From Sandaracinaceae bacterium (lineage in GTDB: Bacteria; Myxococcota_A; Polyangia; Polyangiales; Houyiibacteriaceae), in the NCBI GenBank assembly GCA_020633055.1, contig JACKEJ010000012.1, forward strand, positions 124,001 to 188,000: a stretch of 64,000 nt of DNA, in the 5' to 3' direction. Shown here in pieces: positions 11,171 through 19,877 of the stretch; the stretch's first letter is position 1, and each line of letters opens with the position of its first letter. The position numbers and the translations under genes are program-made. The notes under the pieces are model-generated. The model saw only the letters and a list, made by a program, of their open reading frames with translations, was not told where the DNA came from and searched no databases.

Positions 11171-11971
11171 GTGTCCTCGCTCACACCGTCACCCACCCCG
11201 GCTCCTCGTGTTGGCAGGCTCCGTCGCTGGTTCAAGCGCGTCGCGGTGCTCTTCGTCATCATCTTCGTCGTCCTGGTCGGGGTGGGCTTTGCCCTGGACG
11301 AGCCTCGCCCGGTCGGGATCCCGGGGCCCGCGGCCGAGGCGCTCGCGCGGCGCATGCAAGACGCCGTCGCGCGCGACCGTTGGGACGAGACGGGCGCGGT
11401 GGAGTGGAGCTTCTTCGTCAACCACCACCTGTGGGACCGCCAGCGGGGCTTCGTGGAGGTGCGCCATGGAGACCTGCGCGTGCTGCTGCGCACCCACGAC
11501 CAGACGGGCGTGGCGTATCGAGGAGGTCAGCCTCTGCGTGGTAGCGAGCTGCGCGACGCGCTCGACGATGCCTGGGCGTACTTCTGCAATGACTCGTTCT
11601 GGCTCAACCCCATCGTCAAGGTCTTCGATGACGGCACCTCGCGGTCCATCGTCCCGGTGGACGGGCGCGACGCCCTCTTGGTGGAGTACGCGTCGGGTGG
11701 CGTCACGCCCGGCGATGCGTACCTGTGGATTCTCGACGACGACGGGCTGCCACGTGAGTGGCGCATGTGGGTCAGCGTGCTCCCCATCGGGGGTGTGTCG
11801 ACGCCATGGGGCGGCTACGTGACCCTACCGACGGGCGCTAAAGTGGCCACTCGTCACGGCGACGGTCTGCTGGGCTTCGAGCTGGGCGACGTGCGCGGCG
11901 CCAGCGCGCTGTCGGACTTGTACCCCGACGCCGATCCGTTCGCGTCGCTGGTTGGTTCTCCGCCCCGCTGA
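11171..11971 (+). CDS. Unknown membrane-anchored protein
   Basis: 266 residues with one N-terminal membrane anchor (VAVLFVIIFVVLVGVGFAL, about 24-42) preceded by basic residues, so the bulk should face the periplasm. The soluble part is rich in Trp and Asp, contains beta-strand-like stretches (FWLNPIVKVFDDGTSRSIVPV) and has no recognised catalytic motif. I do not recognise the family. The start is GTG 11171. Confidence 0.7.
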   Translation: MSSLTPSPTPAPRVGRLRRWFKRVAVLFVIIFVVLVGVGFALDEPRPVGIPGPAAEALARRMQDAVARDRWDETGAVEWSFFVNHHLWDRQRGFVEVRHGDLRVLLRTHDQTGVAYRGGQPLRGSELRDALDDAWAYFCNDSFWLNPIVKVFDDGTSRSIVPVDGRDALLVEYASGGVTPGDAYLWILDDDGLPREWRMWVSVLPIGGVSTPWGGYVTLPTGAKVATRHGDGLLGFELGDVRGASALSDLYPDADPFASLVGSPPR

Positions 11972-12010
11972 CGAGCCGAGAAAGGGTTCGCGTGGCTGCC
12001 GTGTTGGCGC

Positions 12011-12016
12011 CATAAT
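12011..12016 (+). promoter_or_regulatory. -10-like hexamer CATAAT before 12025
   Basis: CATAAT matches the sigma70 -10 consensus in 5 of 6 bases. It ends 8 nt before ATG 12025, and no Shine-Dalgarno is present. It is a clear case of the leaderless arrangement. Confidence 0.45.
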
Positions 12017-12024
12017 CCCAGCGC

Positions 12025-12687
12025 ATGAACGTCCACCGCTGCTCGCGCACCCTGGCCGCAGTCGGGCTCCTGATCGCCGCGCTCGGGGCAGCCCAGGCCG
12101 TGCCCTCGCGGGCGAGCGCGCGCGTGATGGCTCCGGACCCCCTGGTGGTCGTCGTGGAGTCCGAGTTCCGCAGGACCGACGCTGCGGCCGTGCGCGCCGC
12201 CATCGCGGAAGCCCTGGGCACCCCCGTGGTGCGTCTCACGGACCCCGGTGCGCAGCACGCGCGCGGGACGCTCTCCATCTCGTTCTCGTCCGACGGACGC
12301 CACGCACACATCTACTTCCGCAAGGCCTCCGGCGAGCAGGCGGCGGTGCTGCTCGAGGTGGTCGCGGGCCGTGGCGCTGACGCGGCGGGCCGCTGGGTGG
12401 CCGAACCGGCAGCCGCCGCCGTGCGCACGCTGGATCGCTGGAACGACATGACCCCCGCGAGCGAGGTGCTGGATCCCTGGCTGCTCGAGCGCGTCCAGCC
12501 GTCGGCGCCGGGCGAGATCCACATGCTCTCGGACCTGGCCGACCCCTTCGAGGGTGAGCCCGCCGTGGACGTCAACATCGCGGTCGACCGCTACTACTAC
12601 GGCAGCGAGGTCCTCAACCCCTGGGCGCACTCGAGCAACCCCGAGTCCGCCGAGCGCCTCGCCGCGCCCCGACCCACCCCTCGTTAG
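12025..12687 (+). CDS. Unknown secreted protein
   Basis: 220 residues with a signal peptide (hydrophobic AAVGLLIAALGAAQA, probable cleavage near residue 25). The mature part begins with DPLVVVVESEF, then an alpha/beta-looking region. The C-terminus has DPF and YYYGSEVLNPWA, reminiscent of acidic low-complexity tails of myxobacterial periplasmic proteins. No family is recognised. It is followed after 1 nt by a small gene, so the two are likely co-transcribed. Confidence 0.65.
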   Translation: MNVHRCSRTLAAVGLLIAALGAAQAVPSRASARVMAPDPLVVVVESEFRRTDAAAVRAAIAEALGTPVVRLTDPGAQHARGTLSISFSSDGRHAHIYFRKASGEQAAVLLEVVAGRGADAAGRWVAEPAAAAVRTLDRWNDMTPASEVLDPWLLERVQPSAPGEIHMLSDLADPFEGEPAVDVNIAVDRYYYGSEVLNPWAHSSNPESAERLAAPRPTPR

Positions 12688-12688
12688 C

Positions 12689-12937
12689 ATGCAAGCTGCC
12701 ATCGGCCTCACCCTCGTCCCCGACGAAGACCTCGAAGCGCTCATCCGCCTCGCGTACCAGGGGCAGATCCCATTCCCCCTCGAGCGCCGTCGCCTGATGG
12801 AGCTCGGCCTCAACCGCATCGCCGACCACGCCAGCGTCATCGTGGGTCTCGACGAGCGCGCGCTGCGGGCCGTCGTGTCGGCGGTGCTCGCGGAGCGGCG
12901 GCGTGCGCGGGGCGACGAGCGCGCGAAAGCCCGCTGA
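12689..12937 (+). CDS. Small conserved-looking protein of unknown function
   Basis: 82 residues from ATG 12689, one base after the upstream stop. An upstream in-frame ATG at 12554 would overlap the secreted protein gene and adds a low-complexity Ser/Thr/Arg/Pro stretch, so the later start is preferred. The protein is helical and charged (DEDLEALIRLAYQGQIPFPL; ERRRLMELGLNRIADH). No membrane segment or known motif is visible. Confidence 0.6.
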   Translation: MQAAIGLTLVPDEDLEALIRLAYQGQIPFPLERRRLMELGLNRIADHASVIVGLDERALRAVVSAVLAERRRARGDERAKAR

Positions 12938-12966
12938 AGAGCACTACCGCGGGGCGGGATGCGGGC

Positions 12967-12972
12967 TATGCT
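12967..12972 (+). promoter_or_regulatory. -10-like hexamer TATGCT before the HemQ-family gene
   Basis: GGCTATGCT lies 7 nt before ATG 12980. The intervening CGCGGGG contains only a weak GGGG and no usable Shine-Dalgarno spacing. Confidence 0.4.
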
Positions 12973-12979
12973 CGCGGGG

Positions 12980-13807
12980 ATGTCCGACCCCGACAGCTTC
13001 AACCCCTCCCTCCGCCCTCCCGCCGCCGAGCCCGGTCGGGGTCGTGAGCCGCAGCTCCCGCACATCGACGTGTTCGAGAGGGGCGCGCCCATCGACGGCG
13101 TCCCGCAGACCCTCAACGAGCGCCTCTTCATGCAGCTGCTGGTGTTTCACGTGCGCGAGGACGTGGCGCTGCCCGCGCTGCTCGAGACGCTCTCGGGGGC
13201 GCTCGCCGAGGCGGGCATCGGCGCCGTGGTCTACGAGGACGTCAACGACCCGCGCGGCGTCGCGGTGCTGAGCTACAGCCAGGACGCTGGAGACTTCGTC
13301 ACACGCCTGCGTCCAGCACTGGCGAGCGAGTCACTGGCTGCGCTCACGCTGCGTCCGGAGTTCACCATGCTCGGCCGCACCTACAGCAGCGGCTACGAGC
13401 AGGACCTTTCGCACTGGATCCTCGACCGCCCCCGCCAGACGGTGCAGCACGCGGGCTGGGACTGGGCCGTGTGGTATCCGCTGCGCCGCAGCGGTGCGTT
13501 CGAGCTGTTGAGCGGGCGCGAGAAGGGCGAGATCCTGCGTGAGCACGCCACCATCGGCCGCGCGTACGGGGGCGCCGATCTGGCGCACGACGTGCGCCTG
13601 GCGTGTCACGGCCTGGACACCAACGACAACGAGTTCGTGATCGGCCTGGTGGGCAAGTCCCTGCACCCGCTGTCGCACGTGGTCCAGACCATGCGCGGGA
13701 CCAAGCAGACGTCCACGTACATCGCGCAGATGGGGCCGTTCTTCGTGGGGCGCGTCCGTGCGCGGCACCCGCTCCCGGGCGACCTCGCTCCCAGCTCGGA
13801 GGATTGA
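12980..13807 (+). CDS. Chlorite dismutase/HemQ-family heme protein
   Basis: 275 residues. The C-terminal half matches the family's heme domain: WYPLRRSGAF (Tyr166 at the catalytic-Tyr position of coproheme decarboxylases), then EILREHATIGR with the expected proximal heme ligand His189, then GLDTNDNEFVIGL and MGPFFVGRV. In HemQ the enzyme oxidatively decarboxylates coproheme to heme b. The Lys that usually follows the Tyr by four residues appears to be Arg here. ATG 12980 is chosen over 12959 because a -10-like element sits between them. The aroC start follows by one nt. Confidence 0.8.
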   Translation: MSDPDSFNPSLRPPAAEPGRGREPQLPHIDVFERGAPIDGVPQTLNERLFMQLLVFHVREDVALPALLETLSGALAEAGIGAVVYEDVNDPRGVAVLSYSQDAGDFVTRLRPALASESLAALTLRPEFTMLGRTYSSGYEQDLSHWILDRPRQTVQHAGWDWAVWYPLRRSGAFELLSGREKGEILREHATIGRAYGGADLAHDVRLACHGLDTNDNEFVIGLVGKSLHPLSHVVQTMRGTKQTSTYIAQMGPFFVGRVRARHPLPGDLAPSSED

Positions 13808-13808
13808 G

Positions 13809-14915
13809 GTGGCGGGCAACAGCTTCGGCCAGGCCTTCCGCGTCACCACGGCGGGTGAGAGCCACGGGCCAGGCAACGTGGTCATCGTGGACGGCTGCCC
13901 CCCCGGCCTCGAGCTGAGCGTCGACGACCTGGTCGTCGACCTCGACCGCCGCAAGCCCGGGCAGAGCAAGATCGTCACCCAGCGCAAGGAGTCGGACACC
14001 CCCGAGATCCTCGCGGGGGTCTTCGAGGGCCGCACGACCGGCACATCCATCGCCATCCTGGTGCGCAACGAGGACCAGCGCAGCCGGGACTACTCGGACA
14101 TCGCGGACCTCTACCGCCCGGGACACGCGGACTTCACCTTCGACGCCAAGTACGGCTTCCGCGACTACCGCGGCGGCGGGCGCAGCAGCGCGCGCGAGAC
14201 GGTGGCGCGCGTGGCGGCGGGTGTCATCGCCAAGAAGCTCATCGCGCGGGCCTTCGGCGGCGAGGTGCTGAGCTACGTGGTGCAGGTCGGCGACCTGGTC
14301 GCGTCGGTGGACCCGGAGACCGTCACGTTCGACGCCATCGAGCAGCTGCCAGACGGATCACCCAACATCACGCGCTGTCCCGATCCGGTCGTGAGCGCGC
14401 AGATGGTCGAGCTGATCCAGGCGGTGCGGAAGGACCAGGACAGCATCGGCGGTGTAGCCGAAGTCGTGGCCCGTAACGTCCCCGCGGGCCTCGGCGAGCC
14501 CGCGTTCGGCAAGCTCAAGGCGGACCTGGGCGCCGCGCTGTTCTCGCTCCCGGCGGTGCTCGGCGTGGAGTACGGCGTGGGGTTCGGCGCGGCGCGCATG
14601 CGCGGCTCGGAGCACAACGACACGTTCGTGCGCGAGGGCGACGTCACCCGCACGCGCACCAACCGGCACGGCGGGATGCTCGGCGGGATCAGCAGCGGCA
14701 TGCCCATCGTGCTGCGCGCCGTGGTGAAGCCCACCAGCAGCTTGTCACGCGAGCAGGACACCGTGCGCCGCGACGGGACACCGGCCACCATCGCGACCCG
14801 CGGGCGTCACGACCCCTGCCTGCTGCCGCGCTTCGCGCCGATGGCAGAGGCCATGGTGGCCATCGTGCTGGCAGATCACTGGCTTCGGCACCGAGGACAG
14901 ACGCGCGCGTTCTGA
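13809..14915 (+). CDS. aroC: Chorismate synthase
   Basis: 368 residues from GTG 13809, which gives the canonical N-terminus AGNSFGQAFRVTTAGESHG. It has the FMN/EPSP-binding signatures GESHGPGN, GGGRSSARET and RHGGMLGGISSGMPI, and a C-terminal RHDPCLLPR. It makes chorismate from 5-enolpyruvylshikimate 3-phosphate in aromatic amino acid synthesis. It is tightly linked to the heme-family gene before it; a small minus-strand gene follows. Confidence 0.97.
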   Translation: MAGNSFGQAFRVTTAGESHGPGNVVIVDGCPPGLELSVDDLVVDLDRRKPGQSKIVTQRKESDTPEILAGVFEGRTTGTSIAILVRNEDQRSRDYSDIADLYRPGHADFTFDAKYGFRDYRGGGRSSARETVARVAAGVIAKKLIARAFGGEVLSYVVQVGDLVASVDPETVTFDAIEQLPDGSPNITRCPDPVVSAQMVELIQAVRKDQDSIGGVAEVVARNVPAGLGEPAFGKLKADLGAALFSLPAVLGVEYGVGFGAARMRGSEHNDTFVREGDVTRTRTNRHGGMLGGISSGMPIVLRAVVKPTSSLSREQDTVRRDGTPATIATRGRHDPCLLPRFAPMAEAMVAIVLADHWLRHRGQTRAF

Positions 14916-14968
14916 TGGTGCGCGTTGGTTGGTGGCGACGCCCAACGGCGAGGTTCGGTGTGGGCTGT

Positions 14969-15229
14969 TCAGCCCCAGAAGCGCCAAGCGACGATGCCCG
15001 CCACCACCGCGAACAGCACCCACAGGAGGGCGCCGTCGATCCACGACTTCTCGGCTGGGCGCTCGGCCCCCACGGCGCGCTTGAACCCCCCGACCATGCC
15101 CGACATCATGCCCGAGACGCCCTCGATCGGCGCGTCGGCTGGGCCGCCCGGGGTGGGCGCGCGGTGGTGGTGCTTGTCGGCGCGCTTCTTCTTGGGGGTG
15201 CCGGACTTCTTCGGGCGGGTCTTTCCCAT
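14969..15229 (-). CDS. Small basic membrane protein of unknown function
   Basis: 86 residues. The N-terminus is very Lys/Arg/His-rich (PKKSGTPKKKRADKHHH), the middle is Gly/Met-rich (GVSGMMSGMVGGF) and the C-terminus is a single membrane span (GALLWVLFAVVAGIVAWRF). This looks like a tail-anchored inner-membrane protein. It converges on aroC and diverges from the TPR gene at 15302. Confidence 0.6.
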   Translation of the reverse strand: MGKTRPKKSGTPKKKRADKHHHRAPTPGGPADAPIEGVSGMMSGMVGGFKRAVGAERPAEKSWIDGALLWVLFAVVAGIVAWRFWG

Positions 15230-15286
15230 CGGGCGAAGGTACCAAGCTCACGACGCGGATGCAGCGCGCAATCGCCGCTCGCCTGC

Positions 15287-15292
15287 TACATT
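15287..15292 (+). promoter_or_regulatory. -10-like hexamer TACATT (extended) before 15302
   Basis: TGC-TACATT has the TGn extension of an extended -10 promoter and ends 9 nt before ATG 15302. No Shine-Dalgarno is present (GGGG at 15293 is too close to the -10 to be transcribed). Confidence 0.4.
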
Positions 15293-15301
15293 GGGGTCCG
15301 C

Positions 15302-16225
15302 ATGCGCGATCCCGTCCACACCGTCCGCCGCCGACCGGCAGCCGTGTCATGGATGCACGTCGGCGCGGTCATCGCGGCGCTGGCTGCGAGCCTCGCCAGC
15401 GCTCCCCGCGCTTTCGCGGGCGACTTCTGGGACGAGGTGCGTCGACCAGGGCTGAATGCCTATCAGGCTCACGTACGCCGCGCGCGCACGGCGCTCGCCT
15501 CGCGCCAGGTGGACGTGGCTCTCGAGGCCACCCAGCAGGCCATCGCCGCGCTGCCCGACGAAGCCGAAGCGCACGGCCTGCGCGCCATCGCGCTGGCGGA
15601 GCGCGGCGACGCCGCAGGCATGGCGGGCGAGGCAACGCTCGCGCTCTCGCTCGACGAGGACGTCTTCGGCGACCCGGTGTGGAGCTCGCGCGCCGCGTTG
15701 GCCTTCGCGGCCGGGGGCGAGCCCGAGCTGTCCGCACGCGTCTTGCGGCGGGCGCTCGCGACCATGCCCGCCACGCACCTCAGGCGGCAGCTCTACACGT
15801 TGCTCGGGGACGTGGCGCAGGCGCTCGGCCCCGAGCATCTGGAGGAGGCGACGCGGGCGTACAGGGTCGCGCTCAAGAGCGGACCCGCCGACTCCCGTAC
15901 CATCCTCGGCCTCGGCCTGTCGCTCCATCGTAGCGGCCAGCGTGAGGAGGCCTTGGTGCTGCTGCGTCGCGCGGCGGCTCCGGGGCCCTTGGATCAGCTC
16001 ATCGCTGGGCTGCCGCTGTCCGCGGCGGAGCGCGCCGCGCGCGTGGCGGTGCTGGCCGTCGTTGCGGGGGACGTGAGCGCGGCACGTGCCGCGCTGGCGG
16101 TGGCCGCCGTGGACTCGCCGCATGCGACGTGGGCGCGGGCCACCCTCGACGACGTGGAGGGCACGCGCCCTGCGTCGAGGACCACCACGCGGGGGCCGAG
16201 GCGCCCACGCGCGAGGGCTCGATGA
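15302..16225 (+). CDS. Secreted TPR-type protein (paralog of the next gene)
   Basis: 307 residues. The signal peptide ends near AFAG, and the mature protein opens with DFWDEVRRPGLNAY. TPR-like helical repeats fill the rest (VALEATQQAIAALPDEAEAH; LEEATRAYRVALKSGPADSR). ATG 15302 is chosen for the signal peptide and the -10 element just upstream. Its stop overlaps the next ATG (ATGA). It is likely a periplasmic scaffold acting with the next two genes. Confidence 0.8.
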   Translation: MRDPVHTVRRRPAAVSWMHVGAVIAALAASLASAPRAFAGDFWDEVRRPGLNAYQAHVRRARTALASRQVDVALEATQQAIAALPDEAEAHGLRAIALAERGDAAGMAGEATLALSLDEDVFGDPVWSSRAALAFAAGGEPELSARVLRRALATMPATHLRRQLYTLLGDVAQALGPEHLEEATRAYRVALKSGPADSRTILGLGLSLHRSGQREEALVLLRRAAAPGPLDQLIAGLPLSAAERAARVAVLAVVAGDVSAARAALAVAAVDSPHATWARATLDDVEGTRPASRTTTRGPRRPRARAR

Positions 16226-17340
16226 CCCCACGCGTACGGTCTCGGACGGCCGCGGGGCGCGCCAAGCGGCGCTCGGTCCAACGCTGGATGGGCGGTGCGC
16301 TCGCGTCATTCACGCTGCTGGCATCGAGTGTGACCGGGGCCCACGCGCAGCGTCAGGCCAGCCCGGGAGCCGCCGTGGTCAGCGACTTCTGGCGCGAGGT
16401 GCAGACCCCGGGGGTCCGCCGTGCGGGGACGCTGCTGCGCCACGGGCTGCGCCAGCTCACCCAGGCGCTGCGCACGGACGACCCACGGCAGCGCGAAGCC
16501 GCCCTGTTGGGCGCCGTCGCGCGGCTCGAGCGGGCCCACGAGCACGACCCCGCCGATCTCGACGTACTCTACTTCCTCGCGTTCGCCAGCTCGCAGCGGC
16601 AGCTCGTGCAGACGCAGGGCAACGCGGGCGACGCCATCCGACAGGCCATCGGACTGTACGAGGAGCTGCGCGCGCTCGACGCGGACTACGAATCGGAGTC
16701 GGTCGCGTTCGAGCTCGGCCTCTTGTACACGAGGCTCCGTCAGTACGACCGCGCTGTGGAGGAGTACCAGCGCGGGATCATGCGCGCCTTCGACCCGCGC
16801 TCGACGGTCTCCGCACACGCGAACATGGCCGAGGTGATCATGCTCGGCGGGGACGCCGCCCGCGCGCTGCGGCACTACGATCGCGCCACCGACATCGCGC
16901 GCCAGTATGCAGGAGACAGCGTCAGCCTCGCGCTCGCTCTCTGGGGCAGCGCGGTGGCCAGCGATCGCCTTGGCGAGGGCCGTGGCGCCGTCGAGCGCGC
17001 CGTGCAGGCGCTGCGCGCGAGCGGGGGCGACATGGCGATCCTGCGGAGCAACGGGGTGTTCTTCGAGCCCGAGAGTGAGCTGCATTGGTACGAGGGGCTC
17101 GGTGCGCTTGCGCAGGCCGAGTCCGAGACGGAGCGGGCGGAGAAGGTGGCAGCACTGCAACGCGCGCTGCGCTCCTTCCGAACGTACCTGCGCGAGGTCG
17201 AGGTGCCGTCGACGTGGGACGTGGTCGTCGAGCGGCGGATCGACGCCATCGAGGCGCAGCTGAGCGAGCTTCAGCGGGAGGGGGCGGGTCGCTCGGCGGT
17301 GCGCGTCCCACGTGGGCGGGGGCGTGCGCCACGACCGTGA
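16222..17340 (+). CDS. Secreted TPR-repeat protein
   Basis: 372 residues from ATG 16222, which overlaps the previous stop by 4 nt (ATGA). The signal peptide ends near GAHAQ. The mature N-terminus SDFWREVQTPGVRRAGTLL parallels the preceding protein, so the pair looks like a duplication. TPR-like repeats follow (DLLYTRLRQYDRAVEEYQRG-type units around residues 175-260). Coupled translation implies a shared complex. No enzymatic motif is seen. Confidence 0.82.
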   Translation: MTPRVRSRTAAGRAKRRSVQRWMGGALASFTLLASSVTGAHAQRQASPGAAVVSDFWREVQTPGVRRAGTLLRHGLRQLTQALRTDDPRQREAALLGAVARLERAHEHDPADLDVLYFLAFASSQRQLVQTQGNAGDAIRQAIGLYEELRALDADYESESVAFELGLLYTRLRQYDRAVEEYQRGIMRAFDPRSTVSAHANMAEVIMLGGDAARALRHYDRATDIARQYAGDSVSLALALWGSAVASDRLGEGRGAVERAVQALRASGGDMAILRSNGVFFEPESELHWYEGLGALAQAESETERAEKVAALQRALRSFRTYLREVEVPSTWDVVVERRIDAIEAQLSELQREGAGRSAVRVPRGRGRAPRP

Positions 17341-17500
17341 CCGCGTCTTCGCCGCCCTACGTGTGACGGCTCGCGTCTTCGTCGCGTGTGTAAGGCACCA
17401 AGCATCCGGTGCGTTCCATGGTCGAACCATGGTGCACCCGTCCGTTCAGCTCGTTGTGCCCCGCCGCCGCGCCTCGCCACGAGCCGCCGCGCGGCGGCGT

Positions 17501-19786
17501 ATGGGCTCGCGCCTGACGCTGACCTGGCTCACGTGCGTCGCGCTCGGCTGCGGCGCGGGACCCGAGGCGGGGCGGGGGCCACGCACCCAAGAGGGCGGCC
17601 CGAGCGTCTCGGCGCCGATGGGTGCGGCCCCAATCGTCGCCCGGCCGGGCCGCGGCGACGAGACCGTCGCACCGCAGCAGCCTGGACGCCGCGTGCCGGT
17701 GCCTGCGGACACGGCCGACCGCGGGGTGTCGCTGCCCCAGGCGCCGGGGAGCTTGGCCCCAGCCCACGTGACGGTACATGGGGCGGGCCTCCCGCTGGGC
17801 CCCGATGCCATCGCCGAGCTCGGCCGCACGGAAGATTGCGCTGGCTGTCATCCCGACGCAGCCGAGCACTGGGCCACCAGCGCGCACGCGCGTTCGAGCT
17901 TCGACAATCCCTTCTATCGCGCGTCTGTCGAACGTTTCCGGGCGGCCCGGGGTGCCCTCGCCAGCCGCTTCTGTTCGAGCTGCCACGACCCTGCGCTGCT
18001 CCTCTCTGGCGCCATCGACCAGCCCGAGGTGCTCGCCAGCCCCGTCGCTTCCGTGGGCATCCCGTGTCGCTTGTGCCACGGGGTGACCGAGGCCCGCGCG
18101 GACGGCAACGGGAGCTTCGTGTGGAGCGCCGAGCCCATCCCGCTGCCAGACCCAGCCGTGCCGGCGCAGGTCGAGCGCCACCGCGCGCGGGTCGCCTCCG
18201 ACGTGCTGCGCAGCCAGGCCCTCTGCGGTTCTTGCCATCGCTCGTTCATGGGGGAGGAGATGGGCAATGGCCACCACTTCGCCGGGGTGGACGACCTGGA
18301 CGCCTTCGCGACGTCTGGGTTCGCAGGCGCGCACGGAGACAGCCTGGACGCCGATCCCGAGGAGACCACTTGTCGCGGCTGCCACATGCCGCGCGTCCCC
18401 GCGCCACGCGACATGGCCGCAGAGAACGGGACCCTGGCCTCGCATCGCTTCGCCGGGTCGCACCTGGCGCTCACCGATGTGCGCGCACAACACGAGGCCG
18501 TCCGGGCGCGGCTCGCCGACGTGGTACGCGTCGACATACCGGCGGGCCGCGTCGACGGGCAGCTGCGGCTGCCCTTGGATGGGGCTGCCGTGCGCAGCGG
18601 TTCCCGCCTCGCGCTCGACGTCGTCGTTCGCAACCTGGGTGTTGGCCACCGCTTCCCCGGGGGGACCCGCGACCTCCAGGATACGTTCCTCGAGCTCAGG
18701 CTGACGGACGCGTCGGGGCGGCCGGTGGCCGAGGCGGGTACCGAGCACGAGCGGACCGGGGACGACCCGACCGCGTTCGTGTTCCGTGCGGTCCCCCTCG
18801 ATTCGAACGGCCTACCTGAGCAGATGCACGATGCACACGCGTTCGAGGTGGGCGGATACGATCGCAGCATCGCCGCGCGCGACGCGACGGTGGTGCGCTA
18901 CGAGGTCACGCTGCCCCCCATCGCGCGTGACGCGTGGCCTCTGCGCGTGGAGGCGAAGCTGCGTTACCGGCGTCACCCGCTGGCGTTCGCGCAGATGGCC
19001 TGCGACACGTCGCGCACGCCGGCGGGGCGCGCCTTCGCGGCGTTGCGCTCCACTCGGGTGGACCCGTGTGTGGCCGAACCCGTCGTGGACCTCGCGTTCG
19101 CGCGCGTGTACGTCGGTCGTGGGAGCCGTGGGATGGCGGGCGAAGGGGGAGCGAGCGCCCACGTGGCCGCGCGGCTCTTCGAGCACGCGCTGGGGCTGTC
19201 CCACGAGCTGCAGGAACACCTGGACGACGTCCGCCCGAGCGTGGCTGCGGCGCTGCGCGCGACCGACCCGGGGGACACGCGCATGCGCGCAGCGCTCCAC
19301 GTCCTGCAGGCGCGCGTGCTCGGTGCGCAGGGACGTACCGAGGAGGCGCTGCGCGAGGTGAGCGTCGCCGAGGCGCTGCTGCCCGACCACCCCTCCACGT
19401 CTCGGGCGCGCGGCAGGGCGTACGCCCAAGTGTGGCGCTGGCCCGAGGCGGCCCGGGCGTTCGGCGACGTGGTGCGGTCGTCGCCTGGTGACACGGTCGC
19501 GCTGCGGGAGTGGACGCGGGCGCTCGGGAGCGCGGGAGAGGACCCGGCCGCGCTCACGGCCGCGCGCCGTGGACTCGCGCTCCTGCCTCGCGACGCCGAC
19601 ATGCTTCGCACGCAGTCCCTCTCGCTGCCCGCCGGTCACCCGCACGGGAGCGCCGCCCGCGAGGCCTCGCTGACGTACCGTGTGCACGACGACGCCTCCC
19701 GGCTGCTGCGCGCTTGTCAGGGGGCGGACGCCACCTGCGCGCGCGACCGACTGCCCGTGCCGCGGGTCCGCATGCGGGTGCGTTGA
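17501..19786 (+). CDS. Multiheme c-type cytochrome lipoprotein with TPR-like C-terminus
   Basis: 761 residues. The start ATG 17501 places a lipobox (VALGC, Cys17) at the end of a short signal; ATG 17429 is an in-frame alternative. Five CXXCH heme sites follow: 113-117, 158-162, 189-193, 242-246 and 291-295, in an arrangement like cytochrome c554/c-type electron carriers. The middle has a beta-rich domain (VVVRNLGVGHRFPGGT) and the C-terminal 250 residues are helical repeats. It is probably an exported electron-transfer protein tethered to a membrane. The two TPR genes upstream point to a multi-protein assembly. Confidence 0.85.
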   Translation: MGSRLTLTWLTCVALGCGAGPEAGRGPRTQEGGPSVSAPMGAAPIVARPGRGDETVAPQQPGRRVPVPADTADRGVSLPQAPGSLAPAHVTVHGAGLPLGPDAIAELGRTEDCAGCHPDAAEHWATSAHARSSFDNPFYRASVERFRAARGALASRFCSSCHDPALLLSGAIDQPEVLASPVASVGIPCRLCHGVTEARADGNGSFVWSAEPIPLPDPAVPAQVERHRARVASDVLRSQALCGSCHRSFMGEEMGNGHHFAGVDDLDAFATSGFAGAHGDSLDADPEETTCRGCHMPRVPAPRDMAAENGTLASHRFAGSHLALTDVRAQHEAVRARLADVVRVDIPAGRVDGQLRLPLDGAAVRSGSRLALDVVVRNLGVGHRFPGGTRDLQDTFLELRLTDASGRPVAEAGTEHERTGDDPTAFVFRAVPLDSNGLPEQMHDAHAFEVGGYDRSIAARDATVVRYEVTLPPIARDAWPLRVEAKLRYRRHPLAFAQMACDTSRTPAGRAFAALRSTRVDPCVAEPVVDLAFARVYVGRGSRGMAGEGGASAHVAARLFEHALGLSHELQEHLDDVRPSVAAALRATDPGDTRMRAALHVLQARVLGAQGRTEEALREVSVAEALLPDHPSTSRARGRAYAQVWRWPEAARAFGDVVRSSPGDTVALREWTRALGSAGEDPAALTAARRGLALLPRDADMLRTQSLSLPAGHPHGSAAREASLTYRVHDDASRLLRACQGADATCARDRLPVPRVRMRVR

Positions 19787-19795
19787 ATCTCGTCC

Positions 19796-19824
19796 TTGCG
19801 GGGGCGTCCTAGGACCGCTAGTGT
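19796..19824 (+). promoter_or_regulatory. Candidate sigma70-type promoter for panD
   Basis: TTGCGG (19796-19801), a 17-nt spacer and TAGTGT (19819-19824) lie 53 nt before the panD start. Spacing is ideal; both hexamers are partial matches. Confidence 0.45.
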
Positions 19825-19877
19825 ACTGCCACCGGGTGTACCCACGAGGACGCCACGGACATCAGAAAGGAACGCCA

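Noticed and set aside
17420..17437. CCATGG-TCGAA-CCATGG near-palindrome
   Set aside because: Only restriction-site-like symmetry; no repeat elsewhere and it sits upstream of a cytochrome start with no regulator nearby.
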